Counted from the stretch's first letter, positions 18,104 to 27,070 are shown. The stretch: 64,000 bases of DNA from Paracoccus sp. (in: a-proteobacteria) (GCF_030604785.1 NZ_JAUVVF010000009.1:1-64000), one strand, 5' to 3'. A program made the numbers and translations. The notes: generated by a model not told the origin, from the sequence alone.

Positions 18104-18996
18104 CGGAAACCGAAACCACGCTGCTGGGGATCATGATGATGGTCATCATGCTGGGCATGGGCTCGTCGATGACCTGGCGCGACTTCCTCATCGCTTTCCG
18201 CAAGCCCAAGGGCATTCTGGTGGGGCTTGTGTCGCAATACGTCATCATGCCGTTTCTGGGCTACGCCCTGGCGATGATCCTCGGCCTGCCTCCGGCGATG
18301 GCGGTGGGCCTGATCCTGATCGCCTGCATGCCGGGCGGGACGACCAGCAACATCTTCGCCTATTTCTCCAAAGGCGTGCTGGCTCTGTCGATCATGATGA
18401 CGACGGTCTCGACCCTGGTCGCGGTGGTGACGGTGCCGCTGCTGCTGAACTTCTACAGCGGGCTGGCGGGAGTCACCGGCGAATATGTGATTCCCGCCGG
18501 CAATATCGCGCAGGTGCTGATCGTCCTTCTGGTGCCCACGGTGCTGGGCATGGTGCTGCGCAAGGTCAACGCCAATGCCGGCGCCACGATCGAGCTGCTG
18601 GGTTCGCTTCTGGGTGTGATCGTCATCCTGTTCCTGATCGGGTCCTGGGTGCCGCGCAATTACGAGATGCTGCTGAACACGGGCCTGCCGGTCTATATCG
18701 CCGCCATCGGCATCGGCCTGACGGGCATGCTGCTGGGCTACTGGCTGGCGCGCGCGCTGCGGCAGGACAGCAACCGCGCGCGGACCATAAGCCTTGAGAC
18801 GGGGATCCAGAACGGGCCGCTGGCCGCGCTGGTGATCACGCTGACCTTCACCGGCACCCAGCAGCAGGAGGTCCTGTTCATCCCGGTCCTCTACAGCCTG
18901 TTCATTGTGATCACCTCGTCCTTCGTGACGATGTGGTATCGCCGCAATGCCACCGCCGAGGCGCTGGCGCGCGACGCCGCCAAGATCCGGGTCTGA
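18097..18996 (+). CDS. Bile acid:sodium symporter (BASS) family transporter
   Basis: A 299-residue membrane protein with nine or ten hydrophobic helices. BASS signatures are ACMPGGTTSNIF at about residue 85 and ETGIQNGPLAAL at about 232, which form the sodium and substrate sites in the family. Known substrates in the family include bile acids, pantoate, pyruvate and other organic anions, so the real substrate is open. It overlaps fadD by 7 bases; import followed by CoA activation is a reasonable inference. The C-terminus ends RRNATAEALARDAAKIRV on the cytoplasmic side. Confidence 0.88.
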   Translation: MLTETETTLLGIMMMVIMLGMGSSMTWRDFLIAFRKPKGILVGLVSQYVIMPFLGYALAMILGLPPAMAVGLILIACMPGGTTSNIFAYFSKGVLALSIMMTTVSTLVAVVTVPLLLNFYSGLAGVTGEYVIPAGNIAQVLIVLLVPTVLGMVLRKVNANAGATIELLGSLLGVIVILFLIGSWVPRNYEMLLNTGLPVYIAAIGIGLTGMLLGYWLARALRQDSNRARTISLETGIQNGPLAALVITLTFTGTQQQEVLFIPVLYSLFIVITSSFVTMWYRRNATAEALARDAAKIRV

Positions 18997-18999
18997 GGC

Positions 19000-19734
19000 C
19001 TACATCTCAGCCACGCGGGACAGGCGGTCATGGACCATCGTGCTGACACGCGCGAGGTCGGCGGCCACCGCGTGCCCTGCCTCGTGGTCGCGGGCCAAAG
19101 CGGTCGCGGCCTGTTCCAGCGCGCGGTCATGGGCCGAACGCGCGACGCCGGCCAGAAAGCGGGCGATATACTCGATCTCGGCCGTGTCGCGGGCCTGGGT
19201 CAGCACCTCGGCCACATGGGCCAGATCGTCGCGCAGGCCCGAAGGGTCGGGCTGGATCATGTCGTCGGGCAGCAGCCGCAGCCCCGGCCCGGTCTGTTCG
19301 GGCGGCATGGCGGACAGTATCGCCTGCTGGAACCGCGCAAGGCTTTCGACAGGCTTGGGCAGGAACCCGTCCGCCCCGGCGGCAAGGGCCACAGCCTCGG
19401 CATCAGGGTCGCCCGAGATGCCCAGGATCACCGGCACGCGGTGATCGGCCCGCGCCATCTGGCGGATCAGATCGGCCCCGTCGCCATCCGGCAGGCCCAG
19501 ATCCACGATCACCACGGCAGGGCGGTAGGTCTGCAGATGCCGCGCCGCCGAGGCCAGGCAATCCGCGCGGCGAATCCGCGCACCCGAGCGCAGGCAGAGC
19601 AGGCGCACCGCCTCGCTGGCAAAGCGCGAATCCTCGACCACAAGGACGGTCAGGCCGGTCAACGGCCGCTTGGGCAGCGATAAGCGCCACACGGGCAAGG
19701 GCTTTTCGACTGCTTGCTGCTGATGTGTCTGCAT
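19000..19734 (-). CDS. Response regulator with REC domain and helical C-terminus
   Basis: A 244-residue protein. The receiver domain spans about residues 28-145: acidic pair in LVVEDSRF, phospho-acceptor Asp in VVIVDLGLPDGDG, and conserved lysine in GFLPKPVES. No DNA-binding, GGDEF or HD output domain is visible. The C-terminal ~80 residues are helical (LRDDLAHVAEVL to MVHDRLSRVAEM) with several histidines, and might be a degenerate phosphotransfer-like bundle, but I cannot confirm that. No sensor kinase is adjacent. It diverges from mce with a 12-bp palindrome between them and ends tail-to-tail with the BASS gene. Confidence 0.82.
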   Translation of the reverse strand: MQTHQQQAVEKPLPVWRLSLPKRPLTGLTVLVVEDSRFASEAVRLLCLRSGARIRRADCLASAARHLQTYRPAVVIVDLGLPDGDGADLIRQMARADHRVPVILGISGDPDAEAVALAAGADGFLPKPVESLARFQQAILSAMPPEQTGPGLRLLPDDMIQPDPSGLRDDLAHVAEVLTQARDTAEIEYIARFLAGVARSAHDRALEQAATALARDHEAGHAVAADLARVSTMVHDRLSRVAEM

Positions 19735-19785
19735 CGTTCGATCCCCTCAACGGCTTTCCGACAGTAGAGACCGAATCGCTAAGGC

Positions 19786-19797
19786 GCGGTTAACCGC
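19786..19797. promoter_or_regulatory. 12-bp palindrome between the response regulator and mce
   Basis: GCGGTTAACCGC is a perfect palindrome lying 51 bases before the response-regulator start and 62 before mce. It could be an operator for either gene. TTAACC is also a CtrA half-site, but the second half-site is missing. Confidence 0.4.
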
Positions 19798-19859
19798 ACC
19801 CGGTTTTTCTTTCCCCCGCGCGACGAAAGGCGTAGAACGCGCGCCAGACGGAGGAAAAG

Positions 19860-20264
19860 ATGATCGGACGCCTGAATCATGTGGCCATCGCCGTGCCGGA
19901 CCTTGCGGCATCCTCGGCGCAATATCGCGACACGCTGGGCGCGGTGGTCCACCCGCCGCAGGACGAGCCTGATCACGGCGTCACCGTGGTCTTCATCGAC
20001 CTGCCGAACACCAAGATCGAACTGGTCGCGCCGTTGGGCGACGACAGCCCCATCGCGGCCTTCCTCGAACGGAACCCCGCCGGCGGCATCCACCATATCT
20101 GCTACGAGGTCGTCGACATCCTGGCCGCGCGCGACCGCCTGAAGGCCGAGGGCGCGCGCGTCCTGGGCACGGGCGAGCCGAAGATCGGCGCGCACGGCAA
20201 ACCGGTGCTGTTCCTGCATCCCAAGGATTTCAACGGCTGCCTGATCGAACTGGAGCAAGTCTGA
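19860..20264 (+). CDS. mce: Methylmalonyl-CoA epimerase
   Basis: A 134-residue VOC-fold enzyme that interconverts (R)- and (S)-methylmalonyl-CoA in propionyl-CoA use and the ethylmalonyl-CoA pathway. It begins RLNHVAIAVPDL with the first metal-ligand His. HGVTVVFIDLPNTKIELV, GGIHHICYEV and the closing FLHPKDFNGCLIELEQ supply the remaining ligands (His, Glu). Length and motifs are typical. The start has GGAGG 6 bases upstream. It is followed by a DUF1467 gene with a one-base overlap, a pairing common in alphaproteobacteria. Confidence 0.95.
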   Translation: MIGRLNHVAIAVPDLAASSAQYRDTLGAVVHPPQDEPDHGVTVVFIDLPNTKIELVAPLGDDSPIAAFLERNPAGGIHHICYEVVDILAARDRLKAEGARVLGTGEPKIGAHGKPVLFLHPKDFNGCLIELEQV

Positions 20265-20533
20265 TGAGCCTGACCGGCGGAATCGTCCTTTACGCGTCCC
20301 TGTGGTTCCTGACCCTGTTCGTCGTCATGCCGATCGGCCAGCGCAGCCAGGCCGATGCGGGCGAAATCGTGCGCGGCACCCATGCCGGCGCGCCCGCCGG
20401 CGTACCCTGGCGGCGCAAGCTGGTCTGGACCACGCTGATCACCTCGCTGACCTGGGCGGTGATCGCCTTCATCATCTTTGGCGAGATCATCACCCGGTCG
20501 GATATTTCGCATCTGGACCAGCTGATCCGCTGA
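20264..20533 (+). CDS. DUF1467 family small membrane protein
   Basis: An 89-residue protein with two membrane helices (about residues 5-25 and 52-75) and a loop GQRSQADAGEIVRGTHAGAPAG between them. It matches the DUF1467 pattern as I know it, a family regularly found next to mce; its function is unknown. The ATG overlaps the mce stop (TGATG). Its last 44 bases overlap the convergent EI24 gene, which fixes both reading frames in that stretch. Confidence 0.85.
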   Translation: MSLTGGIVLYASLWFLTLFVVMPIGQRSQADAGEIVRGTHAGAPAGVPWRRKLVWTTLITSLTWAVIAFIIFGEIITRSDISHLDQLIR

Positions 20534-21209
20534 CCCTGTGGTAAAGATGCGTGAACGCCGCCGCGGCCAGCAGGGGCAGGGCGATGTTCAGCAGCGGCAC
20601 GGTCAGGCCCACCGCGACCAGCGCGCCGGTGATCAGGATCGTGCCGGAATGGCGACGCCGCAGGCTGCGGGCCTCGGGTTCTGACAGGTGGCGACGCGCC
20701 GCCATCTGGAAGAATTCGCGCCCCAGCAGCCAGCCATTCGCGCCGTAGAAAAGGGCCGGCGCCAGCGGACCCAGAAACGGCGTCAGCAGCAGCGCCACAA
20801 GGCCCACACCCAGCACCGCCGCCATCACCGCCAGCGATTCCAGCAGCGAATCCATGAAATCCAGCGAGACGCCCTGCCGCAGCGGATAATGCCGCCGCTC
20901 GACCTCGGCGGCGACATTTTCGGCGAAAAGGCCCGAGAAGAGGGCCGCGACGGGCGCCATCACGAAGATGCCCATCAGCGGAAACAGCGCCAGCGATCCC
21001 CATGATAGGACAGGGCCGATCTGGACCTCGCCCAGCCACGGCAGAGAGAACCCGCCTGGCACCATCAGCCGCAGCGCCCAGAAGATCGCGGCCTGAAGCC
21101 CGATGAACAGCGCGATGGTCAAGGCGGCGCCGGCCAGAACCAGCCGCAGCGTGGCCGGCCGCAGCAGGTCCGCCCAGCCAAGCGCCAGAGCATGAAGGGC
21201 GCGGATCAT
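20490..21209 (-). CDS. EI24/CysZ-like membrane protein
   Basis: A 239-residue protein with about four membrane segments and the EI24/CysZ layout: LVLAGAALTIALFIGLQAAI, then GLFAENVAAEVERRHYP, then FLGPLAPALFYGANGWLLGREFF. CysZ is a sulfate transporter in enterobacteria; distant members are uncharacterised, so I do not assign sulfate transport. The gene overlaps the downstream convergent DUF1467 gene by 44 bases. It overlaps the upstream nitroreductase by four bases (ATGA), suggesting co-translation with it. Confidence 0.82.
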   Translation of the reverse strand: MIRALHALALGWADLLRPATLRLVLAGAALTIALFIGLQAAIFWALRLMVPGGFSLPWLGEVQIGPVLSWGSLALFPLMGIFVMAPVAALFSGLFAENVAAEVERRHYPLRQGVSLDFMDSLLESLAVMAAVLGVGLVALLLTPFLGPLAPALFYGANGWLLGREFFQMAARRHLSEPEARSLRRRHSGTILITGALVAVGLTVPLLNIALPLLAAAAFTHLYHRVSGSAGPDAKYPTG

Positions 21210-21778
21210 TCCAGCCAGCGCGTCTTGGCCTCGATATCCGGGCGGGGACGGTCGGGCGGGTTGTCCTTGCGCGTGCCGATATGGACCAGCCCGGCCACAC
21301 GCTCGGCCGAAGCGAGGCCCAGATGCGCCTGCGCGAAATCGCGGTCAAGCGCGGCGAAGCCCGTCAGCCAGCTTGCGCCCCAGCCCGAAGCGAGCGCCGC
21401 ATTGACCAGACCCAGACAGACCGCGCCGGCTGACAGGACCTGTTCCCATTCAGGCACTTTGGGGCTTTCGACCGGGCTGTGGATCACCGCAACGATCAGG
21501 GGCGATGCCAGTGCCGATGCGGCCTTGTCGGCGGCGGCTTCGTCCTGGCCCGCATCCAGAACCGCCCTGTGCAGGATGGGCGCCAAGCGGTCCAGAGCGG
21601 GTCGCGTCAGGACCAGAAAGCGCCACGGCTCGAGCTTGCCGTGATCAGGGGCGCGGGCGGCGAGGGTCAGCATCCGCATCACTTCGTCCCGGTCGGGCGC
21701 GGGCGCGGCAAGAAGCTTGGGCGGATGCGAACGCCTGGTCGCCAGAAAGGCCAGGGCTGCGTCGTTGCGGTGCTGCAT
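21206..21778 (-). CDS. Nitroreductase family protein, YdjA-like
   Basis: A 190-residue FMN-binding oxidoreductase of the short nitroreductase type. Seen: an N-terminal FLATRRSHPP with the FMN-contacting Arg-Arg-Ser, RAPDHGKLEPWRFLV (the YdjA signature), and GWGASWLTGFAA with GLVHIGTRKDNPPDRPRP near the end. It likely reduces nitro or quinone compounds with NAD(P)H; the physiological substrate is unknown. AAGAGGAAA before the ATG is a good ribosome site. It overlaps the EI24 gene by four bases. Confidence 0.9.
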   Translation of the reverse strand: MQHRNDAALAFLATRRSHPPKLLAAPAPDRDEVMRMLTLAARAPDHGKLEPWRFLVLTRPALDRLAPILHRAVLDAGQDEAAADKAASALASPLIVAVIHSPVESPKVPEWEQVLSAGAVCLGLVNAALASGWGASWLTGFAALDRDFAQAHLGLASAERVAGLVHIGTRKDNPPDRPRPDIEAKTRWLE

Positions 21779-21798
21779 CTTGGTTTCCTCTTGCGGAC

Positions 21799-22044
21799 TC
21801 AGGCCGGCCGTTCCAGCCGGTAATTGCCCTCGGGCAGGTTCAGGGCGGCGCGCAGTTCGGCCAGCTGGTGCATGGTGAAGGTGATGCGGACCACCTCGTC
21901 GCCATCCTCGCTCATCTGTTCGACGACGACCCGGTCGTCGAAATTCAGGATCACCACGTCCTCGTTCAGGGGGCGGGTGTTCGGCTCGGCCTCGTCGATC
22001 AGCGTGATCACGGTGGCGTCGAAATCATGTTCGATGGTGAACAT
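21799..22044 (-). CDS. Small acidic conserved-type protein, unknown
   Basis: An 81-residue acidic protein without signal peptide or membrane segment: MFTIEHDFDATVITLIDEAE, then DVVILNFDDRVVVEQMSEDGDEVVRITF and a helical end MHQLAELRAALNLPEG. I do not recognise the family. The ribosome site CAGGAGGAAGCG is strong and the codon use matches its neighbours, so it is very likely expressed. It lies 20 bases upstream of the nitroreductase and is probably in the same transcript. Confidence 0.72.
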   Translation of the reverse strand: MFTIEHDFDATVITLIDEAEPNTRPLNEDVVILNFDDRVVVEQMSEDGDEVVRITFTMHQLAELRAALNLPEGNYRLERPA

Positions 22045-22176
22045 CGCTTCCTCCTGTCATGCGCGTCCGACAATCGCGTGATTGCGCGTCGGGCACAAGC
22101 GCCGGGGGTTTGCGCGGACCGATCCTGCGAGATATGCTTGCACCAACAAGAATGACGGCAGGATCGAGGCAGGTCG

Positions 22177-22956
22177 ATGGGTCTCAGGTTGAACAGGTTT
22201 CCGGCGCTGATCCTTGCGGGGCTGCTTGCCCTGGGCGCCTGCGCGCCCATGCCGATGGATGCGCCCGGACCCGGCGGGCCCGTCGTCGCGCCCGTGGCCA
22301 CGCGCGTCACGCTGCCGCCCGCGGCGACGGCGCATCAGGGCACGCCGGACGCCGCTGCCCGCACCTTCGTTCAGGTCATGCGCCGGATGGAGCCCACCGT
22401 GCGCGAGGAATGCCTGCTCCGGCGGACCCGGCCGATCAGCTGCGACTTCACCTTTGTCGTCGATGACCGCCCCAACCAGGAGCCGAACGCCTTTCAGACG
22501 GTGGACCGCAACGGCCGCCCCATCGTGGGCTTCACGCTTTCCCTGATCGCGCAGACCCGCAATGCAGACGAGATCGCTTTTGTCGTGGGCCACGAGGCCG
22601 CGCATCACATCCTGAACCATCTCGACCGGCGCTCGGGCGCGGCTTCGGCGGCGGCGGTGGTCTTGGGCACGCTGGCCTCGGCCTATGGCGGCGATGCCGG
22701 CGCGGTCGAGCGCGCGCAGCAGATCGGGGCCACGGTCGGATCGCGCTATTATTCCCGGGATTGGGAACTGGAGGCCGATTACCTCGGCTCGATCATAGCG
22801 CTGAATGCAGGCTACAACCCGATCAACGGCGCGCGCCTGTTCGAGCGAATCCCCGATCCGGGCAATCACATCCTGGGCACGCACCCCTCGCGGGCGCAGC
22901 GCATCGCGCAGGTCTCGCGCGCGGTCAGCGACGTGCAATCCGGGCGCGTCCGCTGA
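22177..22956 (+). CDS. M48 family metalloprotease lipoprotein
   Basis: A 259-residue lipoprotein with the signal ALILAGLLALGAC (lipobox LGAC). The peptidase M48 core follows: zinc motif HEAAH (HExxH) at about residue 146 within FVVGHEAAHHIL, third ligand in WELEADYLG at about 200, and HPSRAQRIAQV near the C-terminus. This matches periplasmic M48 proteases of the YggG/LoiP or BepA type, which act in envelope quality control. It stands alone on the plus strand, diverging from the small acidic gene. Confidence 0.9.
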   Translation: MGLRLNRFPALILAGLLALGACAPMPMDAPGPGGPVVAPVATRVTLPPAATAHQGTPDAAARTFVQVMRRMEPTVREECLLRRTRPISCDFTFVVDDRPNQEPNAFQTVDRNGRPIVGFTLSLIAQTRNADEIAFVVGHEAAHHILNHLDRRSGAASAAAVVLGTLASAYGGDAGAVERAQQIGATVGSRYYSRDWELEADYLGSIIALNAGYNPINGARLFERIPDPGNHILGTHPSRAQRIAQVSRAVSDVQSGRVR

Positions 22957-23225
22957 GGACGGCGGCGGGGCGCGGCCTTTTGCGGTGCTGAAGCGGCGGC
23001 TGCGCCCAGTCGATCTGCGGCCGCCAAGGGCTCGGGTTACCTCGAGAAATCGCGGTTGTGGCGGTTCAGTCGCAAGGCAACCGCAGGCTGAAAAAAACTT
23101 CTTTCCGTGAAATAAAACCGCTGGCAAGTCGGCGGATTTCTGCTTTACTTCCCGTTAAATGCGCGAGCGCGCAGATTTGAATTGACAGCAGCGATGTTCA
23201 GCGAATGCGGCAGGAAGGATAGTGG

Positions 23226-23585
23226 ATGATCGGAGTCGTCGTCTGGGCAAATGCGTCGCGTGAGAAGGCGATCATCTGGTGCGAGGATCAGGCGACACTG
23301 GCCTATCTTCAGGGCCGCACCAATCTGGTCGAGGCCGAGGGGCGCTGGCCCGAACCAGGCGATCTGGTCGAGCTTGAAACCCAGACGATTGGCAACCTGC
23401 GTCACGCGCTGGTCGTCTCGATGCTGTCGGAACAAAGCTGTCCTCAGCTTCCGCGTCTGCTGGCCGAGGCCCAGCCGGAACAGCCCGAATCGCGTCTGCG
23501 GGTGGTCAGCCTGCGCGACGACCACAAGCAGGCCGTCCCGTGCGGCCTGTCCATGCCACGGATGAGGACAAGCGCGGCGGGCTGA
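23226..23585 (+). CDS. Hypothetical protein upstream of ilvH
   Basis: A 119-residue protein, no signal or membrane segment. It contains MIGVVVWANASREKAIIWCEDQATLAYL, which looks like a small beta-barrel fold, and GDLVELETQTIGNLRHALVV. I do not recognise it. AGGAAGG precedes the ATG. A TTGACA at 23182 is present, but no -10 fits. The preceding gap (22957-23225, 269 bases) holds an A/T-rich patch near 23090 and a short palindrome gcgcgagcgcgc, with nothing else I can name. It ends 17 bases before the convergent ilvH. Confidence 0.65.
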   Translation: MIGVVVWANASREKAIIWCEDQATLAYLQGRTNLVEAEGRWPEPGDLVELETQTIGNLRHALVVSMLSEQSCPQLPRLLAEAQPEQPESRLRVVSLRDDHKQAVPCGLSMPRMRTSAAG

Positions 23586-23602
23586 ACCCGCCGCCCGATC
23601 CG

Positions 23603-24163
23603 TCAGATGCCGCGCGCCAGGGCCGCGACGCCCGTCCGCGCCAGATCGACCAGCCCCAGAGGCCGCATCAGATCGGCAAAGGCATCCAGCTTGGTCGGCG
23701 TGCCGACCAGTTCGAAGACAAAGCTTTCCAGCGTCGAATCGACGACATTCGCGCGGAAGATTTCGGCGATGCGCAGAGCCTCGACCCGCTTTTCGCCCTG
23801 ACCGCGCACCTTGAACAGGCCCAGCTCACGTTCGACCGCCGGTCCTTCGACCGTCAGGTCATGAACCTCGTGGACGGGCACGATCCGGCCAAGCTGCGCC
23901 TTGATCTGTTCGATCACGGCGGGGGTGCCGCGCGTGACCACGGTGATGCGCGAGCGGTGGCCTTCGTGATCGACCTCGGCCACGGTCAGGCTGTCGATGT
24001 TGTAGCCGCGCCCGGAAAAGAGGCCGATCACGCGGGCCAGGACGCCCGGCTCGTTCTCGACCATGACGGCGAGGGTGTGGCTTTCCTCGACCTGGGCATT
24101 GGGATCGCGCAGGTCATAGGCCGAATGGCTGGACATGCCCTTCTGGATGTTCAAAGCGTTCAT
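23603..24163 (-). CDS. ilvH: Acetolactate synthase regulatory subunit IlvH
   Basis: Small subunit (186 residues) of acetohydroxyacid synthase, the first step of branched-chain amino acid synthesis. The N-terminal ACT domain reads [31 protein letters not shown] and binds valine for feedback inhibition in the family. The second half has ELGLFKVRG and [16 protein letters not shown]. It lies 29 bases after ilvI on the same strand, the usual ilvIH order. An internal ATG (MSSHSAYDL) at residue 10 is a possible alternative start. Confidence 0.95.
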   Translation of the reverse strand: MNALNIQKGMSSHSAYDLRDPNAQVEESHTLAVMVENEPGVLARVIGLFSGRGYNIDSLTVAEVDHEGHRSRITVVTRGTPAVIEQIKAQLGRIVPVHEVHDLTVEGPAVERELGLFKVRGQGEKRVEALRIAEIFRANVVDSTLESFVFELVGTPTKLDAFADLMRPLGLVDLARTGVAALARGI

Positions 24164-24192
24164 GGTTCTGCTTTCTTGTCTGGGGCCGGTCG

Positions 24193-25947
24193 TCAGACCA
24201 GAACCGCGCCTTCGGATTCGATCACGCCCTGCGTCTCGGCCTCGCCCAGCAGCATCTCGTTATGCGGCTTGCCCGACGGGATCATCGGGAAGCAGTTCTC
24301 GTGCTTCTCGACCAGCACGTCGAGGATGAAGGGCCCGTCATAGTCGATCATCTGCTGGATCGCGTCGTCAAGGTCCTTGGGGTCGCGCACCTGCGCGCCC
24401 TTGCAGCCGAAGGCCTCGGCCAGCTTGACGAAATCGGGCAGGCTGTCCGACCACGACTGGCTGTATCGCTCGCCATGCAGCAATTGCTGCCACTGGCGGA
24501 CCATGCCAAGGCGTTCGTTGTTCAGGATGAACTGCTTGACCGGCAGGCGGAACTGCACCGCGGTCCCCATCTCCTGCATGTTCATCAGCCAGCTGGCATC
24601 GCCCGCGACGTTGATGACCAGCGCGTCGGGATGGGCCATCTGCACGCCGATGGATGCCGGCAGGCCGTAGCCCATCGTGCCCAGACCGCCCGAGGTCATC
24701 CAGCGGTTCGGTCCCTCGAAGCCCAGATATTGCGCGGCCCACATCTGGTGCTGGCCGACCTCGGTCGTGATATAGCGGTCGTGGTTCTTGGTCAGCGCCT
24801 CAAGGCGTTCCAGCGCGTGCTGCGGCTTGATGATCGTGTCGCTGTTGCGATAGCTCAGGCACTTCTTCGCGCGCCACTGCTCGATCTGCGACCACCAGCG
24901 GGCCAGACCCTCGGAATTGACCTTGCGACCGCGCGCCTTCCAGACCTTCAGCAGATCCTCGAGCACATGGCCGACATCTCCCACGATGGGCACGTCCACG
25001 CGAACGACCTTGTTGATCGAGGACGGGTCGATGTCGATATGCGCCTTGACCGAGCCGGGGCTGAAATCCGCGATCCGGCCCGTGATGCGGTCGTCGAAGC
25101 GTGCGCCGATATTGATCATCAGGTCGCAGCCATGCATCGCCAGGTTCGCCTCGTAGAGGCCGTGCATGCCAAGCATCCCCAGCCAGCCCTTGCCCGAGGC
25201 CGGGTAGGCGCCCAGACCCATCAGGGTCGAGGTGACCGGAAAGCCCGTCGCATCAGCCAGTTCGCGCAGAAGCTGGCTGGCGCCGGGGCCCGAATTGATC
25301 ACGCCGCCGCCGGTGTAGAGGATCGGGCGCTCGGCCTGTTCGATCAGTTCGACCAGACGCGTGATCGCGCCCAGATCGCCCTTCTTGACGGGCTGATAGC
25401 GGCTGGCCTCGACCTGCTTCGGTCCGACATAGCTGCCGGTCGCGAATTGCACGTCCTTGGGGATGTCGATCAGCACCGGGCCGGGACGGCCCGAGGTGGC
25501 GACGTGAAAGGCCTTGTGGATCGTCTCGGCCAGCTTGTCGGTGTCCTTGACCAGCCAGTTATGCTTGGTGCAGGGGCGGGTGATGCCGACCGTATCGGCC
25601 TCCTGGAAGCCGTCGGTGCCGATCATGAAGGTCGGGACCTGGCCCGAAAGGACGACCAGCGGGATCGAATCCAGCAGCGCATCGGTCAGGCCGGTCACGG
25701 CATTGGTCGCGCCGGGACCGGACGTGACCAGAACGACGCCCGGCTTGCCGGTGGCGCGGGCATAGCCCTCGGCCATGTGAACCGCGCCCTGCTCGTGGCG
25801 GACCAAGACATGGGTGATGTCGTTCTGCTGGAAAATCTCGTCATAGATGGGTAGCACGGCCCCGCCCGGATAGCCGAATACGGTATCGACGCCCTGATCG
25901 CGCAGCGCCTCGACCACCATTCTTGCACCCGTCATCGTTCGGGACAT
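24193..25947 (-). CDS. ilvI: Acetolactate synthase large subunit
   Basis: Thiamine-diphosphate and FAD enzyme of 584 residues making acetolactate from pyruvate. Seen: the N-terminal TPP glutamate region [36 protein letters not shown], the FAD-binding middle, and the TPP/Mg motif [12 protein letters not shown] near residue 450 with [14 protein letters not shown] before it. I chose ATG 25947 ([10 protein letters not shown]) because GGAG lies 6 bases upstream; ATG 25959 would add four residues. It is followed by ilvH. The upstream gap holds an AT-rich palindrome and a TATAAT. Confidence 0.95.
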   Translation of the reverse strand: MSRTMTGARMVVEALRDQGVDTVFGYPGGAVLPIYDEIFQQNDITHVLVRHEQGAVHMAEGYARATGKPGVVLVTSGPGATNAVTGLTDALLDSIPLVVLSGQVPTFMIGTDGFQEADTVGITRPCTKHNWLVKDTDKLAETIHKAFHVATSGRPGPVLIDIPKDVQFATGSYVGPKQVEASRYQPVKKGDLGAITRLVELIEQAERPILYTGGGVINSGPGASQLLRELADATGFPVTSTLMGLGAYPASGKGWLGMLGMHGLYEANLAMHGCDLMINIGARFDDRITGRIADFSPGSVKAHIDIDPSSINKVVRVDVPIVGDVGHVLEDLLKVWKARGRKVNSEGLARWWSQIEQWRAKKCLSYRNSDTIIKPQHALERLEALTKNHDRYITTEVGQHQMWAAQYLGFEGPNRWMTSGGLGTMGYGLPASIGVQMAHPDALVINVAGDASWLMNMQEMGTAVQFRLPVKQFILNNERLGMVRQWQQLLHGERYSQSWSDSLPDFVKLAEAFGCKGAQVRDPKDLDDAIQQMIDYDGPFILDVLVEKHENCFPMIPSGKPHNEMLLGEAETQGVIESEGAVLV

Positions 25948-26067
25948 CTTTTGCTCCATCACAAATCACGCTCTGACGCAGGGCAGGCTGCCCCGGCGTC
26001 GGCGCAACCGATGGTCGGCCCAAGGCGGGGTCAATGGGGTTGGGTGGAGAAAATGACGCAGGGGGGC

Positions 26068-26090
26068 GCGAAATTGAAATTATATTTCGC
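26068..26090 (-). promoter_or_regulatory. AT-rich palindrome with TATAAT upstream of ilvI
   Basis: Inverted repeat GCGAAAT (26068-26074) / ATTTCGC (26084-26090) with a nested GAAAT-TAT-ATTTC. The minus strand contains an exact TATAAT (26084-26079), with TTCGAC 18 bases upstream inside the end of bpt. It is a conspicuous AT-rich island in a GC-rich genome, so it may be the ilvI promoter with an operator, or an Lrp-like site. Confidence 0.4.
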
Positions 26091-26096
26091 AGCCTG

Positions 26097-26936
26097 TCAG
26101 CGGTCGAATTGTGGCAGGGCGATCCGGGCCACCTGTTCGACGATGGGATCGACCGACAGGGGATGCGCCTCGTCGCCGTGATCCTGCGGGTTGCCGATAT
26201 CCTGCCAGGCGCCGTTCTTGTAGATCTCCAAGGCACCGAACCGGGCCTTGTAATCCATCTTGCGGCTGCCCGGCACCCAGTAGCCCAGATAGACATAGGG
26301 CAGGCCCGCCGCGCGCGCGATCTCGATATGGTCGAGGATGACATGCGTGCCGAGGCTGGCATGGCGCAGTTGCGGGTCGTAGAAGCTGTAGACAAGGCTC
26401 AGCCCGTCATCCAGCACGTCGGTCAGGCAGACCGCCGCAAGATGATCGTCGCCCGACGCGACCGAGGGCAGGGCGGAATCCGCGCAGCGATACTCGATCA
26501 CGCGGGTCTTGACCGGCGTCTCCTCGATCATCGCGGCGAATTCGAAGATGTCCATGTCGGCCATGCCACCATCGGCATGGCGGCTGTCCAGATAGCGGCG
26601 GAACAGATCGAACTGCTCCTCGGTGGCCCAGGCACTGGTCGCCAGCCGTCGCAGGGGCGCATTGCGCTGCGCCACCCGCCGCTGCGTGCGCGACGGCGCG
26701 AAGTCGGCGACCCGGATGCGCGCCGACATGCAGGCGACGCAGGTCTCGCAGCTGGGGCGGTAGAGCACGTTCTGTGATCGCCGGAAACCCTGCCGCGACA
26801 GGGCGTTGTTCAGTTCGGCCGCATTCTCGCCCTGCAGCGCGGTGAACAGCTTGCGTTCGGCGCGGCCATGCAGATAGGGGCAGGGCTGCGGCGCGGTGAC
26901 GTAGAACTGGGGGGCATGGGGCAGGGTATGACGCAT
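26097..26936 (-). CDS. bpt: Aspartate/glutamate leucyltransferase Bpt (N-end rule)
   Basis: A 279-residue aminoacyl-tRNA-protein transferase that adds leucine to N-terminal Asp or Glu, marking proteins for ClpAP. Seen: [16 protein letters not shown], the Cys-rich [15 protein letters not shown] and [11 protein letters not shown] of the N-terminal domain, then the C-terminal acyltransferase region SLVYSFYDP and [20 protein letters not shown]. The ATG at 26936 has GGAGG 7 bases upstream. The family was often named arginyltransferase (ate); the leucyl specificity is assigned by family type. It diverges from glnE. Confidence 0.92.
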   Translation of the reverse strand: MRHTLPHAPQFYVTAPQPCPYLHGRAERKLFTALQGENAAELNNALSRQGFRRSQNVLYRPSCETCVACMSARIRVADFAPSRTQRRVAQRNAPLRRLATSAWATEEQFDLFRRYLDSRHADGGMADMDIFEFAAMIEETPVKTRVIEYRCADSALPSVASGDDHLAAVCLTDVLDDGLSLVYSFYDPQLRHASLGTHVILDHIEIARAAGLPYVYLGYWVPGSRKMDYKARFGALEIYKNGAWQDIGNPQDHGDEAHPLSVDPIVEQVARIALPQFDR

Positions 26937-27041
26937 CAAGACCCCTCCACGGGGCGGGTCATCTCATTGGGGCAGATCCACCGGTCAAGGCTCATCATCC
27001 CGGAACTGCGCCATCCATTCCACTGTGAATTCCGATGTAAA

Positions 27042-27070
27042 AGCCTAGCAACGATTCGGATGCAGGCCAA
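27042..27070 (-). promoter_or_regulatory. Candidate sigma70 promoter of bpt
   Basis: Minus strand TTGGCC (27070-27065), 17-base spacer, TAGGCT (27047-27042), about 105 bases upstream of the bpt start. It lies in the divergent bpt-glnE gap, 86 bases from the glnE start. No matching plus-strand promoter was found for glnE. Confidence 0.4.

Noticed and set aside
23182-23210. TTGACA as a promoter of the hypothetical gene at 23226
   Set aside because: No -10 hexamer at 16-18 bases, and the start codon would be almost at the transcript start.
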